Positions 1-13,955 are shown, numbered from the stretch's first letter. The stretch is 64,000 nucleotides of DNA from Xiphydria camelus (GCA_963678675.1 OY783198.1:21996684-22060683), one strand, 5' to 3'. Numbers and translations: made by a program. The notes: a model not told the origin generated them from the letters alone.

Positions 1-797
1 ATTTAACAGCTGCACTATACAGGTTTTTTCTTCGTAGTTAAATTGTTTTCTTTACCGCTATACGTACTTCCTTAACTAACCTAGCTCTTACAAAAAAGTA
101 CCTACGCCTATCGAAAACGAAGAAAATGAGAGGGGAGGAAGAAAGAGAGACGAGGTGAAGAAAATAACGAAGGAAAAAAAACAACAAGAAAGAGAAAGGA
201 GCGCGTGCGCGTCGCTCCTGCCTTTGTCATCTCTCTCCCTCTTTCCCTTCCGCAAAAATTGCGCGCGACGCAGGTCGTCGGAAATCAATTAAATCGCGTC
301 GCAGCGATCGTCGGGCGCTCCCGGACAACGAGGAGAAGATGAAGACGCGTCAACGGAGCCCCGAGAGCTTGGAATTAGATCCGGACGACGAATCGTTTCT
401 GGCTCGACCGCGGCGAGATCGGTAGAATCGAAAAAAAACCGAGGGTAGAACGGATCGACGCCGCTCGTGGTGCATCTCTCGCGGCTCTTTCCGGTATCTC
501 TCTTCCTCTCCGTGTCTCGATATACCGAAAGAAAGAATAGTTCGCGATAAGGAACCACGGGGAAAAAAGACGATCGAAGAGGCGTCTTCCTTTACCTGCT
601 CCCCGCTCACTCCTTCCACAACGAGACGTAGAAAAAAAAATAATAAACAGGAACGCAGTCTCCGAAGCGCCCCCCGCGACGATCTCTCTCGTCCGATCCC
701 CCATTCGATCCGCCCGCGTGTCCCGATTACCAAAAGATCGCGATGCGTAATAAAATTACAGTGCACAAACGGCGGTGGCGATAGCAGCAATCGATCT

Positions 798-905
798 AGT
801 AATAATATAATAGTAGTGGCGGTATTGGTAGTGGTAGTAGTAGTAATAGTAGTAGCAATAACAGCAGTAATGGTAACAGTAATAATAATAGCGGTAATAA
901 TTACT
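798..905. repeat. Imperfect TAG/AGT/AAT trinucleotide repeat
   Basis: A run of degenerate trinucleotides (agt, ggt, agc, aat) covers about 100 bp with no coding context. Read on the minus strand it would lie in the possible 3' UTR of the 4119-9024 gene. Confidence 0.8.
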
Positions 906-2411
906 CGTTAAGTGGTGGTAAATTAAATCTCGCTTCGGTTAAATCGTTTATGTACAGTGCGAATTGTAAGTGCCGGTCTTAATGCTCTTCGCTTCTCGTT
1001 CTCCCTTGTTCTCTCCCCCTGCCCCCTCCCATCCCTCCTGACCCTTGGGCACACCATTAACACGCGGTGTTGGTTACAATGGGAATTCCCTGACGCGGCG
1101 CGAACAGCTGACTTCTCCGTATGCGGAGGGGCGGGCTTTTAATTTGTTTTATCTCTTTCCCCTTTTTTTCCAGACCGTCGGATTTTCGCGACCATGGGCG
1201 TTATTTCGCGAAAAGGACGGCCACGCAGCCTGGACAGATTCTCGGAGTCGAAGATCCAGAGGCGCACGCTTCGAACGCATTTATCTCGATCTGTATCGTC
1301 GCAGGGATCGCAAAGAGGGAGATAAACGCGATCGAAGCGAACTCCGCGCTCCACCCCTGATGCGGGGAAGGAGAGGGAAAGAATACGACGCCGTCGGCGG
1401 AAATCGTCAGCGGTGGTCGAATAGTGGCGACGAGAGCGAATCGAAGTCGCACTGCGAATGAAGCTCGACGGAAGAAGAGAGAAGTAAACAGCCCCCCATG
1501 CACGTCACTCCACCGATCAATTGAAAATAACGTTCACGTCGAAGATTGGAATGTTACCGTTGCGCGCGTCTCGCGCGCGGTTAACTTTAACGCGCGTCAA
1601 CACGGAAGAGAGATACGATACGACGAAAAGAACAACGAACGTGCCTACTCGTAGCGAATAAAGTCTAACGCGTGCGCTGCCCCCCATTCAAGTTTCGAGA
1701 CAAAGTAATCGACCGTTCCCTCGTCATTGTCATCGTCACGATCATCGCCCTCCGTCGTATTAAAGCGATCTCGACAGCTTGGAATAAATTAGGCGCTAAA
1801 TAAATATAATGATTATTACAATTGCAGAGCGGTACCTCGTATAACGCGTGTCGTTACACGCACTCAACCCTAACTACGAAAACGTGTCGATTTTCGCGCG
1901 AGCGAGCGTACGTCGCGAACCGTCGAGAGGAGAACGTAACGACGGCTCGCGCTGTCTCTCTCATTTTTTTCCCCATCTCGTATCTTTCCAAATATTCCAT
2001 ATGAGTCGGATCAATAGTCGCGTATCTGACAAATTTCGACCGTCGCGCCGCCGCCGTCGCGCGAGCAGCAGTTTTGGTCCGACCGTGTTTTTCTAAATTC
2101 ATTATCTATATGATATTATATAATATATATATATATAAACTGAAACGACACTCGCTCTCTATCTCACTGTCGAAGCGATTGCCTTTTGCAACCTCTCTCG
2201 CTCTCTCTCGTAAATGTCCCCTCATTCACTCGTTCGTCTCGCACTCTCTCGATTGCCCTTTCTCGTCTCTATTTCTCTCGATTAAAATTCGTCGCGTACG
2301 GCACATCTTTTTTTTTCATTTTTTTTCTTTTCTTCTTGTAATCGTTATGCAAAAATACTAGTTAAATCCCTGTACAGAAAAACCTTCGACGGTGCGCGGT
2401 GTGGTGTGGGT

Positions 2412-2433
2412 GTCTCTCTCTCTCTCTCTCTCT
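2412..2433. repeat. (TC)n microsatellite
   Basis: An uninterrupted TC dinucleotide run of about 11 units, within a wider pyrimidine-rich tract from about 2150 to 2435. Confidence 0.9.
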
Positions 2434-2570
2434 GTTTGTGTACGTGCCGCCGCCACTGTCGCATCGTTATACATTCTGGTATGGACTCGAGAAAAGCGTT
2501 ATTTTTATTCGTCTCTTCTAAAGTTTACTTACAAGGTATTTGGTTTCTCCTCCATGCGCAATCTCCTTCT

Positions 2571-2640
2571 TCATCGTCATCATCATCATCATCACCATCG
2601 TCGTCGTCGTCATCGTCGTAATCATTATCATTATCATCAC
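2571..2640. repeat. CAT/CGT trinucleotide repeat
   Basis: About 70 bp of cat, cgt and tta trinucleotides. It generates poly-His and poly-Ser stretches in open frames, which are artefacts of the repeat. Confidence 0.9.
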
Positions 2641-4118
2641 TCTCCGACGGATGCAGCGCTTTTCTTTTTAGGTATATAAATTATGGTAATGATTCAGTAT
2701 AGTTACTATTATAATTATTATTAATATTATCGTTATCATTATCAATATTATTATAATCAGCGTAACGCTTGTATTCTTCTTTTTTTTGTTTGCTGGTCAC
2801 GGGTTGGTGTACACTCTCTTTCTCTCTCACACACACATTCTCTATCTATCTTCTTCTTTCTATGCACCGACCGATTTCTCCAGAAGCACGCGCCGGTTCC
2901 CTTTCCGCCCTCCGTTTCCTCGCGAAAGAATTGTCGAGGCGCGTCATTCTCTGCAACAGGTGAAACCCGATCGCGAAGCTTCCCGATTCGCGGAAAAAAC
3001 TCCGGGGGAGAATCGACCGGGCGTCGCGCGGTGGGGGGTCTTTCGCGATGTCGGGAAGGGAAGCGAGCGATTCGGAGCACAGGTACTGGTTTAACGGAGA
3101 CGCGAGTTCTGCGAATGGAACGGATCGATCCGCACGTCGGGGAATTGTCGCGAGGCTGTCGATCGAAGACGAGGGCGCCGAATCGCTCCCTCGGATGCGC
3201 CTTGCGGGACGAGGAGCCACAGGGGCGAACGCGCTCGTCGAGCGATGAAGAAGCGAAAAGACGCGACGCGTCAATGCGTTGGTGTCCGCGCTGCTCGTAA
3301 AGTCTCGCAAACGCGGCTGAAAAGCGGAAAACGCAACCTCTCGGCGGAACTCGCGGCGGAAATTGTCGTACGGAATAGAAGCCCCGTACCGCGTGTCGCG
3401 TTTTTACCGCTTCGCGCTCTTCAGTACTTACTCTTCGCGTTGCGGAGATCCTCCGACATTCGGCTCGGACAGTCGATCTACGATGAGATGGAAGCTCGTC
3501 GCGACGGGGCAACATCGATGACGCTACCGCGCGAAGGAGAAAACGGAACGACACTTTCGACGGATGCACAGAGACCGCGCCAAGAAAGAGATATTCGCAG
3601 TGCTGCCGACTCCCCTCTCCCCTTCACTCTCTTTCTCTCTCCCGTTCTCGAGGGAATCGTTAAATTCTCGGACGTCTCCTCTTCTAACCGAATCACTAGG
3701 ATGGAGGGATCTCGGACGAAGGAGGCAAAACATATAGCGCGCGCGAATTTCCACGGGGAAACGGGCCGGCGATGACGTCGATCGATGACGAAGGGTGGCG
3801 CGCGCTCGGCGGCAGTGTCGCGTGGCATGAGGAAAGCTCTCCGTGACGAGGAGGAGCTGCCGCTGACTTATTCTCCCTCGCTCCGCTGCTTCGAAGAGAT
3901 TCTCGACGGAGGCGACGGCAGTTTTTGTCGGCTTCTCGGTGTCGGTTCGGGCTGCGCTCGTTCACGACCCGTTGCTGTTGATGTTGCTGCTGCTACTGTG
4001 TGTCGTCTCGCCCGGCAGAGAGTTAGAAGCGCCTCGCCGCGATCAGCGCGAGATTGGCGGCTGACACGAAAGAAGAGTTGACAGGGTTTAATAGGGATTG
4101 GCTGCTACTACTACTGGG

Positions 4119-7100
4119 TCACTTCTTGTTCTTTTTGGTCGGTGGCTCCTGGACGTCCTGCGAGTCCTCCGTGTCCTCGCTGTCGGTCGGCCGAGTATTG
4201 CTGTCGTCGTTGGTCGGCAGCGAGTCGTTCGTGTCCTCGCTGGGCGCCGCGACGGTGATGGGGGTCGCCGGCTTGTCCATCGAGTCCTCGGTGAAGGAGG
4301 TAGTGCTGTTCTCGTCGATTCCCGCGAGATCGACCACGGGACCCTTGCCGTTCACGGCCGCTGCGACCGCCACCTCCTGATTGCTGTCGTCCGACGGCTC
4401 CGTCGCCTCGCCGTTCGTCGCCGGTGGGTGCGAGTTGCCGTTCTCGGTGGCGCCCGGAATTCCGTCCAGCAGCTCCGGCTTCAGCTCGGAGGCGATGTAG
4501 TGCGTCCAGAGGGCGAGCTCCACTCTGTGGGGACTCCATGTCTTGCCGTTGGATGCTGAAAGCACGACAAGGAGCGGGGGTCGCGTTATTAATAGGCGAT
4601 AGTACTAGACGGCGTCACTATAAATACAGATGCGTATATACCAGTGTAAATGCTTAAGGCGACGCGAATAAATGGATCGCAGACGCGTAACGTGTATGGA
4701 TTAGCGGCGCGCGATATTTACGCGAACGCTTGCGACGGCGTGTCACGGCGACGCGCGGGAACGCGGTGATCAGCGAGGTTGCTTTTTCGACCGCGCTGTC
4801 TCACGACTGAGCCCGTCGAAAATCCTTCGAACGTTCATTGATTCCGCGATAACCGCGTCCTATAATCGCGATCTAACGTCACTTTCGGAGGATGTGCTAC
4901 TTACTCTCATATTCCGGTTCCTTGTCGATATACTCACTCTGCTTATTGAGCCTTTCGACGGTGTTCTGAATGTGCTGGACGAAATTGAGATACTCCTTGG
5001 TGGTGTAGTCGATGCCCTCGATCTCGGGGATCGCCATGAGGCACTCGTCGGCCATGAAGGGAGCGTTTTCCGGCGACGCCGCCGCGAGAAGCGCGGACGC
5101 CATGGTCGTGCCGACGCCTTTCAGATTTGAAAGGGCCGTGATGGCTTGCTCCAGATTCGGGAGCTTCTTAAACGCCTTTTTCGTCTCGGCCATGACCGCC
5201 CTCGGCGTGTTTACTTTGACCAAGTAGGACAGCTGCGGATAGAACTTTCCACGCTGGAAGAGTGAAAAGGAGACGAGCGCGATTAAGCGCGAGACGAGAG
5301 CGATTCTTTCTAAAGGCGAATGTTAATTATCGTCCGCGAGGGAGAAAACGAAGGCTGTCGGGGCTGGACCCGATCGAACGGCACAGTCTCCACGCGTCGA
5401 TTCGAGAAGTTGGCTCGGATGCGGCGATATTTTCAAATTCGGAATCGATGCGGAGAGTGGCGTAGATTTTTAAACTGAGATTTTGACGTACGAATCGAAT
5501 GCACTTACTATCTGTTTCCATTTCATCGTTTGCACCAGCTCCTCGTGATTGAGATGCGCGTCCTTTCCCCGGGCCTTGATCTTCTTCGGGAGTTCATTTT
5601 GGTACCTGAACGCAAACGATTGTCTACCTGAGATCACGAGGAATCGACCGGCCGGCGATCAAGATCACGGCCGCGCAGTGACCGCCAAAGAGCGCGCGTT
5701 ATGCAACGGCGGGTAGATACGTAAGCTTCCGCGTGATGAATAAAGGATGCGAGGGGTCAGAGGACGGACTTAATTAAAGAAACGGCTCGGCGTATAGGAT
5801 GGCACGGTTTCTCGAGTTTACCCGCGAAATAAAAGTGAGTCCAGATTTCATACATCGAGAATAGATATACGGCCATATAGGGCGAAAATTAAACCAGACG
5901 AATATTTTTTAAACATTTATCGATCGTGATTAGATAGACAGATGTAATTATCGCGCGACGAAAAATAAATCGCCGGAGTTCGGGTAAAATCCCTTCCCAA
6001 AAAAGTACATTAATTACGACACGTACATCGCTGAGATTGATTTAAAAGAGAAAAAATAAATACCGCAATTATTCTACTCGATGATATAATTACCCCCCCC
6101 CCCCCCCATAAAGACGTTGTAAAACAAATGCAAACACTCTCTAGCATCCATTCTTCTCGGTCCGATTTACCGCAGAAGTGATTTACGGCCTTATCCTCGA
6201 CGCTCGTCACGAGAAAAAAAACCATTCTAAACATCACCCTCCATCCCGTGCCAGAATAAAAAAAAACTTTCGGAACGCCGCGACGCCCCGACGCGCGTCC
6301 ATTTTGGGAAGCGCCCTCTCTTTCTCCCTATCTCTCTCTGCGAGCAATACGACACTCCTGCGTTGGAAAGACGCGGGTGCCGGCCCTTTTTTTCCAACGA
6401 AGCACAAGCGAGGGTGCACGAAGGAAAAAAAAAGCGCAAAACCGGCTTCCCCGAAAAGTTCGCGCGACATTTCGGCCCATCGCACGGCCGCTACGCGCTG
6501 CGTTCCGCGAATCGATAACGCGCGTTCGACTCCGGGAGAGGGATACTACAGGCGCCGCGCTCTCCGCAGCGAACGGTGGTAGCTCGCTGAAATATGTAGC
6601 GAATCCACGTGCGCGCGTGAGCGGGGGGGGTTGAAGAGGGGGGGAGATAAAAGTGGAGAGAGCTCGAAACGATTTGTTATTCGTCTAGCGATTATTAAAG
6701 CGGGCAATTCGCGCGGTGGAAATTGAAAGGCGAATTGGGCGAGGCGACACGGAAGGAAAAAAGAAGGACGGGTCGAATTCCGGGAAGACGTGGAAACCGC
6801 GTCGAATCGGGCTGTTTTGCAAGGCCTGATAAGGCGCGCGCGTGCCGTTCGCCGCGGATCGCGGGGAAACATGAGCTCGATGCGCCAATGAGCTCCGATG
6901 CGGGAAGCGCGCGTGAGGATAAGTTTGTTTTGTCGCACGAGAGAGAAAAATGAAAAATGAAAGAAATCTTACGATTGCTGAGATGATAATTATTACGTAT
7001 TGCCGAATTGACAATAATTATCGCAGATTGACAGAGAAACGGCTACGTTGGCAGCAATACAATCTCTACAGACTGCGATGTTTAATATAATACATCCGTA

Positions 7101-9024
7101 ATATGCAGCGAATCGCTAAGTCGTATTTTCGTTACCGTGTCTGGCAGGAAAAATTATGATAACGTAATCGTAAGTCTTCGTAAAAGGGTTTGAAGCGAGT
7201 CGGCCGAAACTTTAAGGTTTCTGCAGTGCATAATTACGGCGCGGCTGGAGAGGACGGGGCGGATTTGAATTACAAAACGAAAGAATTAATAAAAGGATTA
7301 CAAGTAAAGAGCCGCGGGCGTAGCTCGCTATCGGAAATCGTTGTTGCGGCGGAGGAGAACTTAAAGTATTCGGCTTTTGTTTCGCTTTTCGCGAAAGCTC
7401 ACGTATCTTTTCCGAGCAGGCGATGCGACTTAATTATCCGTAACTCGTTTTCGACGTGTGTCCAGCCGACGAATGTATTTAAACACCTTCTCGATATTAC
7501 TTGCATAGTTGGCAGAAAAGTTATCGGTAAAAGGACGACGTTGCAGGAGGTGTGCAAGCCGACGCGAATTAACGTCTCTGAAACTACGAATCCCGTTAGT
7601 GTTCCAACAAGGAAACTTTTTTATTGGCTTTGAAAACGCATGGAAAGAATGTTCGATCATTTAAGCAGAGTAATTCATTTTTAGAATTTAGCAAATGATG
7701 GAAACTTAATCATCTTCGGTGTCTGAATAGCCACAGAGAAATATCGTGACGATAAATTACTTAAGTAGGTATATTAAGGGACGATGCATTAATTAGAACA
7801 CGACATACGTCAACGAAAAAAAAAAATTAGAAAAGAAAAAGAATCGGATATTCGTATATATAATCGACTTTTGGAAGGTAAACGATAACTTCCATAAAAT
7901 TCGGGAAATTTGCTCGACTCTTTCGGAAGCGATTTTAAACATGGTCGCTGCAATGCGACGCGTGTTGGAAGATTTGAAAAATCCTCGCCACGCAAATAAT
8001 ATCAATTCGATAAAAAGAAAATGCCGATAAAAAGAACAACAGGAACTGTGAGCGATCGAACGTCGGCACCTATAAACACACACAGAAGCGGGCACGGAAC
8101 TTCCGCGAGTTCGATCGAACAGCAGACATTACGGAGCAGCTAGAGAGAGCTACTCTTTCTCTCTCGCGCGCGTTCGCTTCGAGGCGGACAAAAAAATACA
8201 TCGTCGAATACAAAAATACTGAGGAAGAGCCTCTCGACGGGCGAACTCGAAAAAGCCTGGAAAACGACGAAGACAACGCGCGCGTATACGCTCAGATTTC
8301 GAGTGGCAGGATTGGCGTGGAGCGTACGTAAGTACGTGCGCGACGCCGCGTGGCAGAACGGCGTCGTCGATACTGCGCGCCGGACGTCATCTCACCGCGG
8401 GCGGCGCGTTTCTCGCAAAATTTCAAACGAACCAACTGACAGTCCGGAGAGTTCGCGGGCCCCGCGAACCGAAAGCGAGAGACCCTCGAAAAGACGATCG
8501 AATCGTGGGAAAAGCGAGCGAAAGCCTACAGTGGGAGGACCGGACAGGGTATCGGGGAGAGTCGGCGGGTCCGATCGATCAGTCGTTCTCGCAATCGCGA
8601 GGCCACGTGACGCGGTGTCCGCGCCGTCGGTATTTCCACTCGGCGGCGCGCGAGAGATCTCGCGATCGTCGATCCGCGGGGGCAACGCGAGAGAGTAAAC
8701 AGGCTGTCGGGCTGGGTCGGCCTCGGACCCTCTCGAGGGGGGCCAGCCCCGGCCACCCGACGCACGACCAGTACGCTACGTGCTGGCAACTGGCGCGCCA
8801 CGGGTTCATTGTCCCGTGCGAGGAGAAGCCCGTCGGAGCGACGGGGCTCTTTAAATGAGATCCGGGCGCACTTACCAGTTGTCCAACTTGATCAGCTCCT
8901 CGGGCTTCTTCGTCTTTCGATCCGCCTTCAGCCTGAGAGCCTGCGGATAGAGCTTGAGGACGTGCTCGAACTGATTCGCGGTGCCCTCCGCGAAGAAAGT
9001 CGCCGTGTCTTTCACGGAAGCCAT
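4119..9024 (-). CDS. Conserved uncharacterised protein with a helix-hairpin-helix-like motif, 343 aa, 4 exons
   Basis: Coding exons on the minus strand are 8876-9024, 5509-5605, 4905-5253 and 4119-4555. All junctions are GT..AG and the frame is continuous (1032 nt with TGA). The start at 9024 is the first ATG of a clean exon in the context ATCACAATGG. Residues 1-50 and 50-198 read like a strongly conserved animal protein that I recognise as uncharacterised in insects; I cannot name it. Residues about 121-140 (LSNLKGVGTTMASALLA) match the helix-hairpin-helix pattern found in DNA glycosylase-like folds, but I see no catalytic residues that would define an enzyme. Residues after about 225 form an acidic, Ser/Thr/Asp/Glu-rich, probably disordered tail ending PPTKKNKK. 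There is no signal peptide or membrane segment, so it is probably nuclear or cytosolic. Intron 1 (5606-8875, about 3.3 kb) shows no coding signal. The function is unknown; any DNA-related role is inference from the motif. Confidence 0.86.
6093..6107. repeat. Poly-C tract of 15
   Basis: Fifteen consecutive C bases within intron 1 of the 4119-9024 gene. Such runs are length-polymorphic and prone to sequencing error. Confidence 0.9.
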
Positions 9025-12000
9025 TGTGATAACTGTGCTTCGAGAAACGGTCGCCAGGGCGCAGCACGAATTCGAAACCCCCTCCTCGCGTAGCGGGCCG
9101 TGGACCCCGCGAGTGCGCTCTCCTCCGTCAATCCGCACGAGAAATTCTGTTTCACCCCACCGAGAGGGTCTCCCCGAATCCTGGCGGTTTCGGCGGCGAG
9201 ACGCGTCGCGACGCACCGGTGCACTCCGATCTGGCGCGCACCGCTCCTGCAACTGGGGCTGGCGCGGCGGCGGCGGTACTGGCTCGGCAGCCGCGTACCG
9301 ACAGGCGAAGTCTTCCGAGTATGCACTGGTGAGATCGCCGTGCCTCGGTGAAGGTCGTCGTCGTCGTCGTTACACGTAGGAGGAACGTGAGGACGCGCGT
9401 ATTCCGTTTCCCGTAGTCGTCGAACCGATCGACTTCGTCCGTGGTGCGCGCAGCGCTTCGTAAAATTTCATGCGTTTCCGCCGAATTTCGAGCCCTCGCA
9501 AACCTCGTTCGACTGTCCCGGGTGGGGGGCGACTTGCCAATAGGGGGCAGCACCGCTCGGCGTGTTTCTGCCTCCCCTCTCTACGCCCCTTCGCTACTCG
9601 TTCCCCCACGTTACTCCCCCCTTTATTATGTACCACCGAAATTTCGACCGTTGTCACTCCGCGACACGGATCCTCCCCCCTGTATCACCGTCCACCCTCC
9701 GCTCGAACGCGCGTACGGGGTTCCGGAAAAACGTGGATCTCGCGCGAACGTCGCACCGAACTCCTCGACGTGCACCGCTCTCGTGAGGAAACCTCCTTTC
9801 TCCAGTCGATCGCCTCGCGTTCGGCCTTATTGTCACGCGTCGTCGACTCCTCCACGAATTTTCACTTCCACGATTGTCACCCCTCGCGCGCGCACGCGCG
9901 CGCCTCAAAAAATCGCAGCCGTACACCTCACCGCGGGCAGCACGGACGGTGCTTTTTCCCCTCGTTGTCGATCTCGCGACGCGAGAATGCCTCTTACTCG
10001 CGGCTCCTCTTCCCCTCTATTCCGGGCGATTCTCGACGAACGACTCGGCCTCCATTTACTCCTGGCGCCGCTGGCCCTTGCGACACAAAAATGCGCGACG
10101 ATAAGGGCGATTCGCTGCCGTTCCGCGACGATCGGTGCTCCTTTTCCACGGTCCGAAGTACGGGCGGTTCTATCGCACGGCGGCACTCGGTTGTCGTCGT
10201 GGTCCTTCTCGCGCGCGCATCGGACACGCACCACTGTACCGCGCCTCTCCTTGCCGCAATTCCAGCCGCAAATCTCGTACCTCACCCGCGCCTCGCGTCT
10301 GCCGCGGTAGCGATAGCGCGCTCAATCGTATGCGTCGAGGATAGCCGCTCGCGAAACGGGAACACCGAGTGTATTTCGCGGAGTTTATTTTCTCGTGTGT
10401 CGACCGTAGTGAAGCGGGCGCCCGACTGAGGGCAGCGCTTTCGCCCGCTTCTCTTCGCCCCCTCCAACGCGCTCACGCAACCCGTCCTTCCCCAGCCCCT
10501 CGGCGTATTGCACTTTATTATGTACGACGATATACGTCAGAATTCGCGTCTCCCGCCGATCCCTCACGCGCCCCGCGATAACCGTGGATGCTCTTTCGCT
10601 CTCTCCCTCTCGGTGCTTGCTCGATATTTCGGGGGCGCACGTTCAGTCGATCGTACCGGGTCGGCCGACTGGAAATCGATGCTAAGCCGGGAGGCGCGCC
10701 AGTGCCGTATCCGAGAGCCACGGCTGGCACTCGTCGTCCGCATCGGGCGCGTCTCTGTGTGGGCGCGCGCGTGTGCATGCGCGCGCACGCGGTAATGGTA
10801 GCGGCTTGCCAGTGTGGGTGAGAGCGGAGCGAGCGCGTCAGTTGTGTGCGCGACGTGGTGGTGGCGTGAGATCTCGCTTCGTTCGCCCTGCCCACCGCGC
10901 GCCGGCACCACCACCACGACCGACGTCCGCCTCACTAACGTCGTCGCCGTTGCGCACACCACGGACGTGACCCCACCACCTCCGCACGGTCGTAACCACT
11001 ACCACCCGCCGGCTACGCCGCCGCTGCCACGGCGAGTTGGGCATACTGATGGGAAAGTGCCGAACATTCGTGCTTCGGTTACTTTCCGCATTCACCAGCA
11101 GTCGAGCTGGGAATGTTCAAAAGTTATACCGAGTACTTTTGTCCCTTTTATACGCACAGTTTTCGCTCCAATCTTCAGAAATATAAAATATGTAGTACGA
11201 ACGCAAGATGGAGGGAGGGGAGGAACGCGTACTCCGAGAAATGCTTCGAGAAGCTTCTACGTGTATATAGCAGCCGCATAGCATCGTTGTCTCTACCGAC
11301 GATTTCCACGAACGGAATTGCACGCGATAAGCCGCCAACGATATCTAACTTTCGCGCGATTCCTCAGAACACCGAGTAGTCCTGTACCCCGCGAGAAAAT
11401 TTCTACTTTTTCGCGGTTACAATTTCGGTAATAATGCGCAGAGGTGGAATACGGGCTCGCGGAGAATTATATACCGCACTCGCGTATAGCGCAGGCGGCG
11501 GCCCAAAAGGAAAGGCGACCGGTTCGGCCGATCCACCCCCGGTTATTACCTGCCGTAACTTACCGCGGGGAAAGTTTCCGCGGAATCGAAACGGCCGTAG
11601 GGTGGGGGGCCGGTTTTCCACTCTGCTAGCCGGCCTTCCAGGCCAGGCCGAGCGGCGAGCGGCCATAAGCCTGCAGCATGGCCGTCCGACGCACCGTTAT
11701 TTCCGAGACATCGGCGCGGAGCCCCGTGCCCCCTATACGCTATACAAAGAGCCCCCGCTCCCGCAAGCATTTGAAATTCAACCCTGCAGCCGGGCACCAG
11801 GGTTGCCAGACGTCGGCTTCGGCCGTATTCGAGTCGCTTTCGAGTTCTCGTTCGAATATGCCATCGACGTTCGAGTACTGTTACGTTGCGCTACTTAAAT
11901 TCGAATCAAAAGATGCAATCTCTGCAGTCTGGAAGCGACGAGACAAAGAGCGTAACGGTTCGGAGCTGCTGTCCAGGCGAAGTCAAAGAATCATAAATAC
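9025..12000. other. CpG-rich block upstream of the 4119-9024 gene; no gene seen
   Basis: This block lies directly 5' of the minus-strand start codon at 9024 and is dense in CpG, especially from about 9100 to 11050. It probably includes the 5' UTR and promoter of that gene, though I cannot place a transcription start. Long overlapping open frames on both strands (for example 9470-10429 on plus) are Arg/Ser/Pro-rich with no domain signature. I read them as by-products of stop-poor CpG-rich sequence. Confidence 0.45.
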
Positions 12001-12420
12001 GAAAATCTTTTTAAATTCGTGCGAATCTCTAATTTACGACTTCAGTATACGGGGAAAAAAATTTGTTTGAAAGACTTAGTTGGTTTAAATTAATTGAAAC
12101 AACAGTGTATTCATTTAAATTAAGAAAATCGTATTTATTTCGATACTTATTCACAGCAAGTATAAGCATAATCAGTGTGAGTAGATATTAGTCAAACAAA
12201 AAAAATATTTGATACAACTGCACATAAATAGTCATATACGGCGAATTAAATATATAAAGTTGTAGTAACTAAATATCTATTTATAGTGATTAAACATATT
12301 AGTTATCAATTATCTAAATTAATAAACTATTTGACTGCCTGAAATAATGCAAACCTGTAAAAAAATCGATTGAACCAATATTTTTTCTGAGTAAAAAAGT
12401 ATTTATCGATTCCACCAAAG
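12000..12420. other. AT-rich island, possible degraded inverted-repeat element
   Basis: Base composition changes abruptly to AT-rich at about 12040 and back at about 12420. The edges (acggggaaaaaaatttg near 12050; the complement of attttttctgagt near 12390) loosely resemble the termini of the short inverted-repeat elements elsewhere in the window. The match is too weak for a firm call. Confidence 0.3.
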
Positions 12421-13700
12421 ACGACAAGTGAATCTTAATGGCAAGATTCGATAGGGGGTCTGAGCGTGAGGAAAATGCTGTATTCTCCTCTCTCCCCTCC
12501 TTCCTGCCCTGTCGCACTCGCTCTATCTCTTTCTCTCTCTTTGAAACGTTTACAAAGGGGTGACCCGCATCCCCGCTAATTATTTGTCGGCAGCAACAGG
12601 TCACTTTTCGTGTCTCCTCGCTCCCCGGAAGTACGTAGAGTCCGCGGAGCGGCGATAACCTTTATACCCACGTGGCGCGGATGCGTATATTTATACACAC
12701 GCATGGCATATCAAATCCGGGAAGTTTCGGAAAGAATTTCAGCGACGCGTCGCGCGGGCATTCCTTTTCTCTCGACGGCGTGCGAAAATATATAGGGTAA
12801 TTCGCAATCGTTGCCTTCTACTTTCGCGCAGGCGTTTTTTTTCATCCGAGGATCGGTAGCCGAACGTATCGTCTAATTACACCGATCGAGAATTTGCTAC
12901 TTTGGAGAAGCGAAGTACGATAGAAAAAAATATCGAAACACTGATTGTTGAATATAAAAGTTGAACGACATCCTTAAATCTGATGTACAGTAATAAAAAA
13001 CAATTTTTCCGGGTAATTTAATACCGACTAACATAAACGATATTATTTATACGACCACGTCGAGGATCAAAAAGATGTTCAATACTTCACAACCAATATT
13101 TTCCCGTGGAAGGTAAAATCGAAAGATTCCTATCACCCTGTACGATATCACGAATGTTTTTGCCTCACGCTCGATAACGATTCGATGAGCGGCGATCACA
13201 CGGTCGTTCATAAATCGGTAAATACCAAAATACAAATACAAATAATAACGAACGATGCAATTCCGCACGTGGATATTCGCCAAACCACTAATTCCGGGAG
13301 CCGAAAATGTACTCCCTTCGCCGATTCTCTCTCCAAAATCGCGCGAAGCGGCGAGGAGCGACCGCGCCGCCGCCGTCGCTTCGATCGGAGCCCGCGACGT
13401 TTTCTCGTGCGACCGCACGGGAGGAGGTCTATTGCTCTACTGCTTTCGCTACTCTCGGCGTAAATACGACGAGTGTACGGTGCTACTTTCGATGCACGCA
13501 CGTGCGCCGCGTGTGTATCGTATCACACGTGCCGAGACATTGTCGCAACGAATACATGCGGCGCTGCAGAGCGCGAGGGGGGAGACGCGGAGAGGTGACT
13601 TGGAACTCTCTGCTTTATCGTGGGCCAATCCGAGCTCTGTGACCTTGAAGAGCTCTAGAGAGAGATATATTTAGCTGTGAGCGACCGGAGCTCTGCTCGC

Positions 13701-13725
13701 TGTTGTTGCTGCTGCTGCTGCTGCT
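13701..13725. repeat. (TGC)n microsatellite
   Basis: A run of tgt/tgc trinucleotides, eight or more units, with no coding context. Confidence 0.85.
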
Positions 13726-13955
13726 CTCCACGCCTCTACTCAGGGCTCCCTCCACGCTCGCTCTACGCGGTTTTCTAGACTCCGTAGTTCCCTGCCTCGG
13801 CCACTCGGAATGTCCTCGATGATTTTTCTTTTTTCCAAATGAACGTGGATCCTTTTAGAGTCGTTTTTATTTTGTCGGATCGGCCGAATACGGTGGGAAA
13901 GAGCAAATTCCGAAAGAACATATTATTCGACACGAGCAAAAAAATCAGCAATTTT

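Larger units (their letters stand above)
1..4118. other. 3' flank (possible 3' UTR) of the 4119-9024 gene; no gene seen
   Basis: I see no convincing coding exon here. Open frames on both strands, including a 270-codon one at 2757-3569, are Arg/Ser-rich and lack recognisable domains. The stretch lies downstream of the minus-strand gene ending at 4119, so part of it may be its 3' UTR. I could not choose a polyadenylation site. It holds several simple repeats, listed separately. Confidence 0.5.

Noticed and set aside
2757..3569. 270-codon minus-strand open frame as a gene
   Set aside because: Arg/Ser-rich composition, overlapping open frames on both strands, no domain, no splice structure; typical of CpG-rich stop-poor DNA.
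9470..10429. 319-codon plus-strand open frame as a gene
   Set aside because: Same composition bias, with competing open frames in other phases over the same bases and no recognisable motif.
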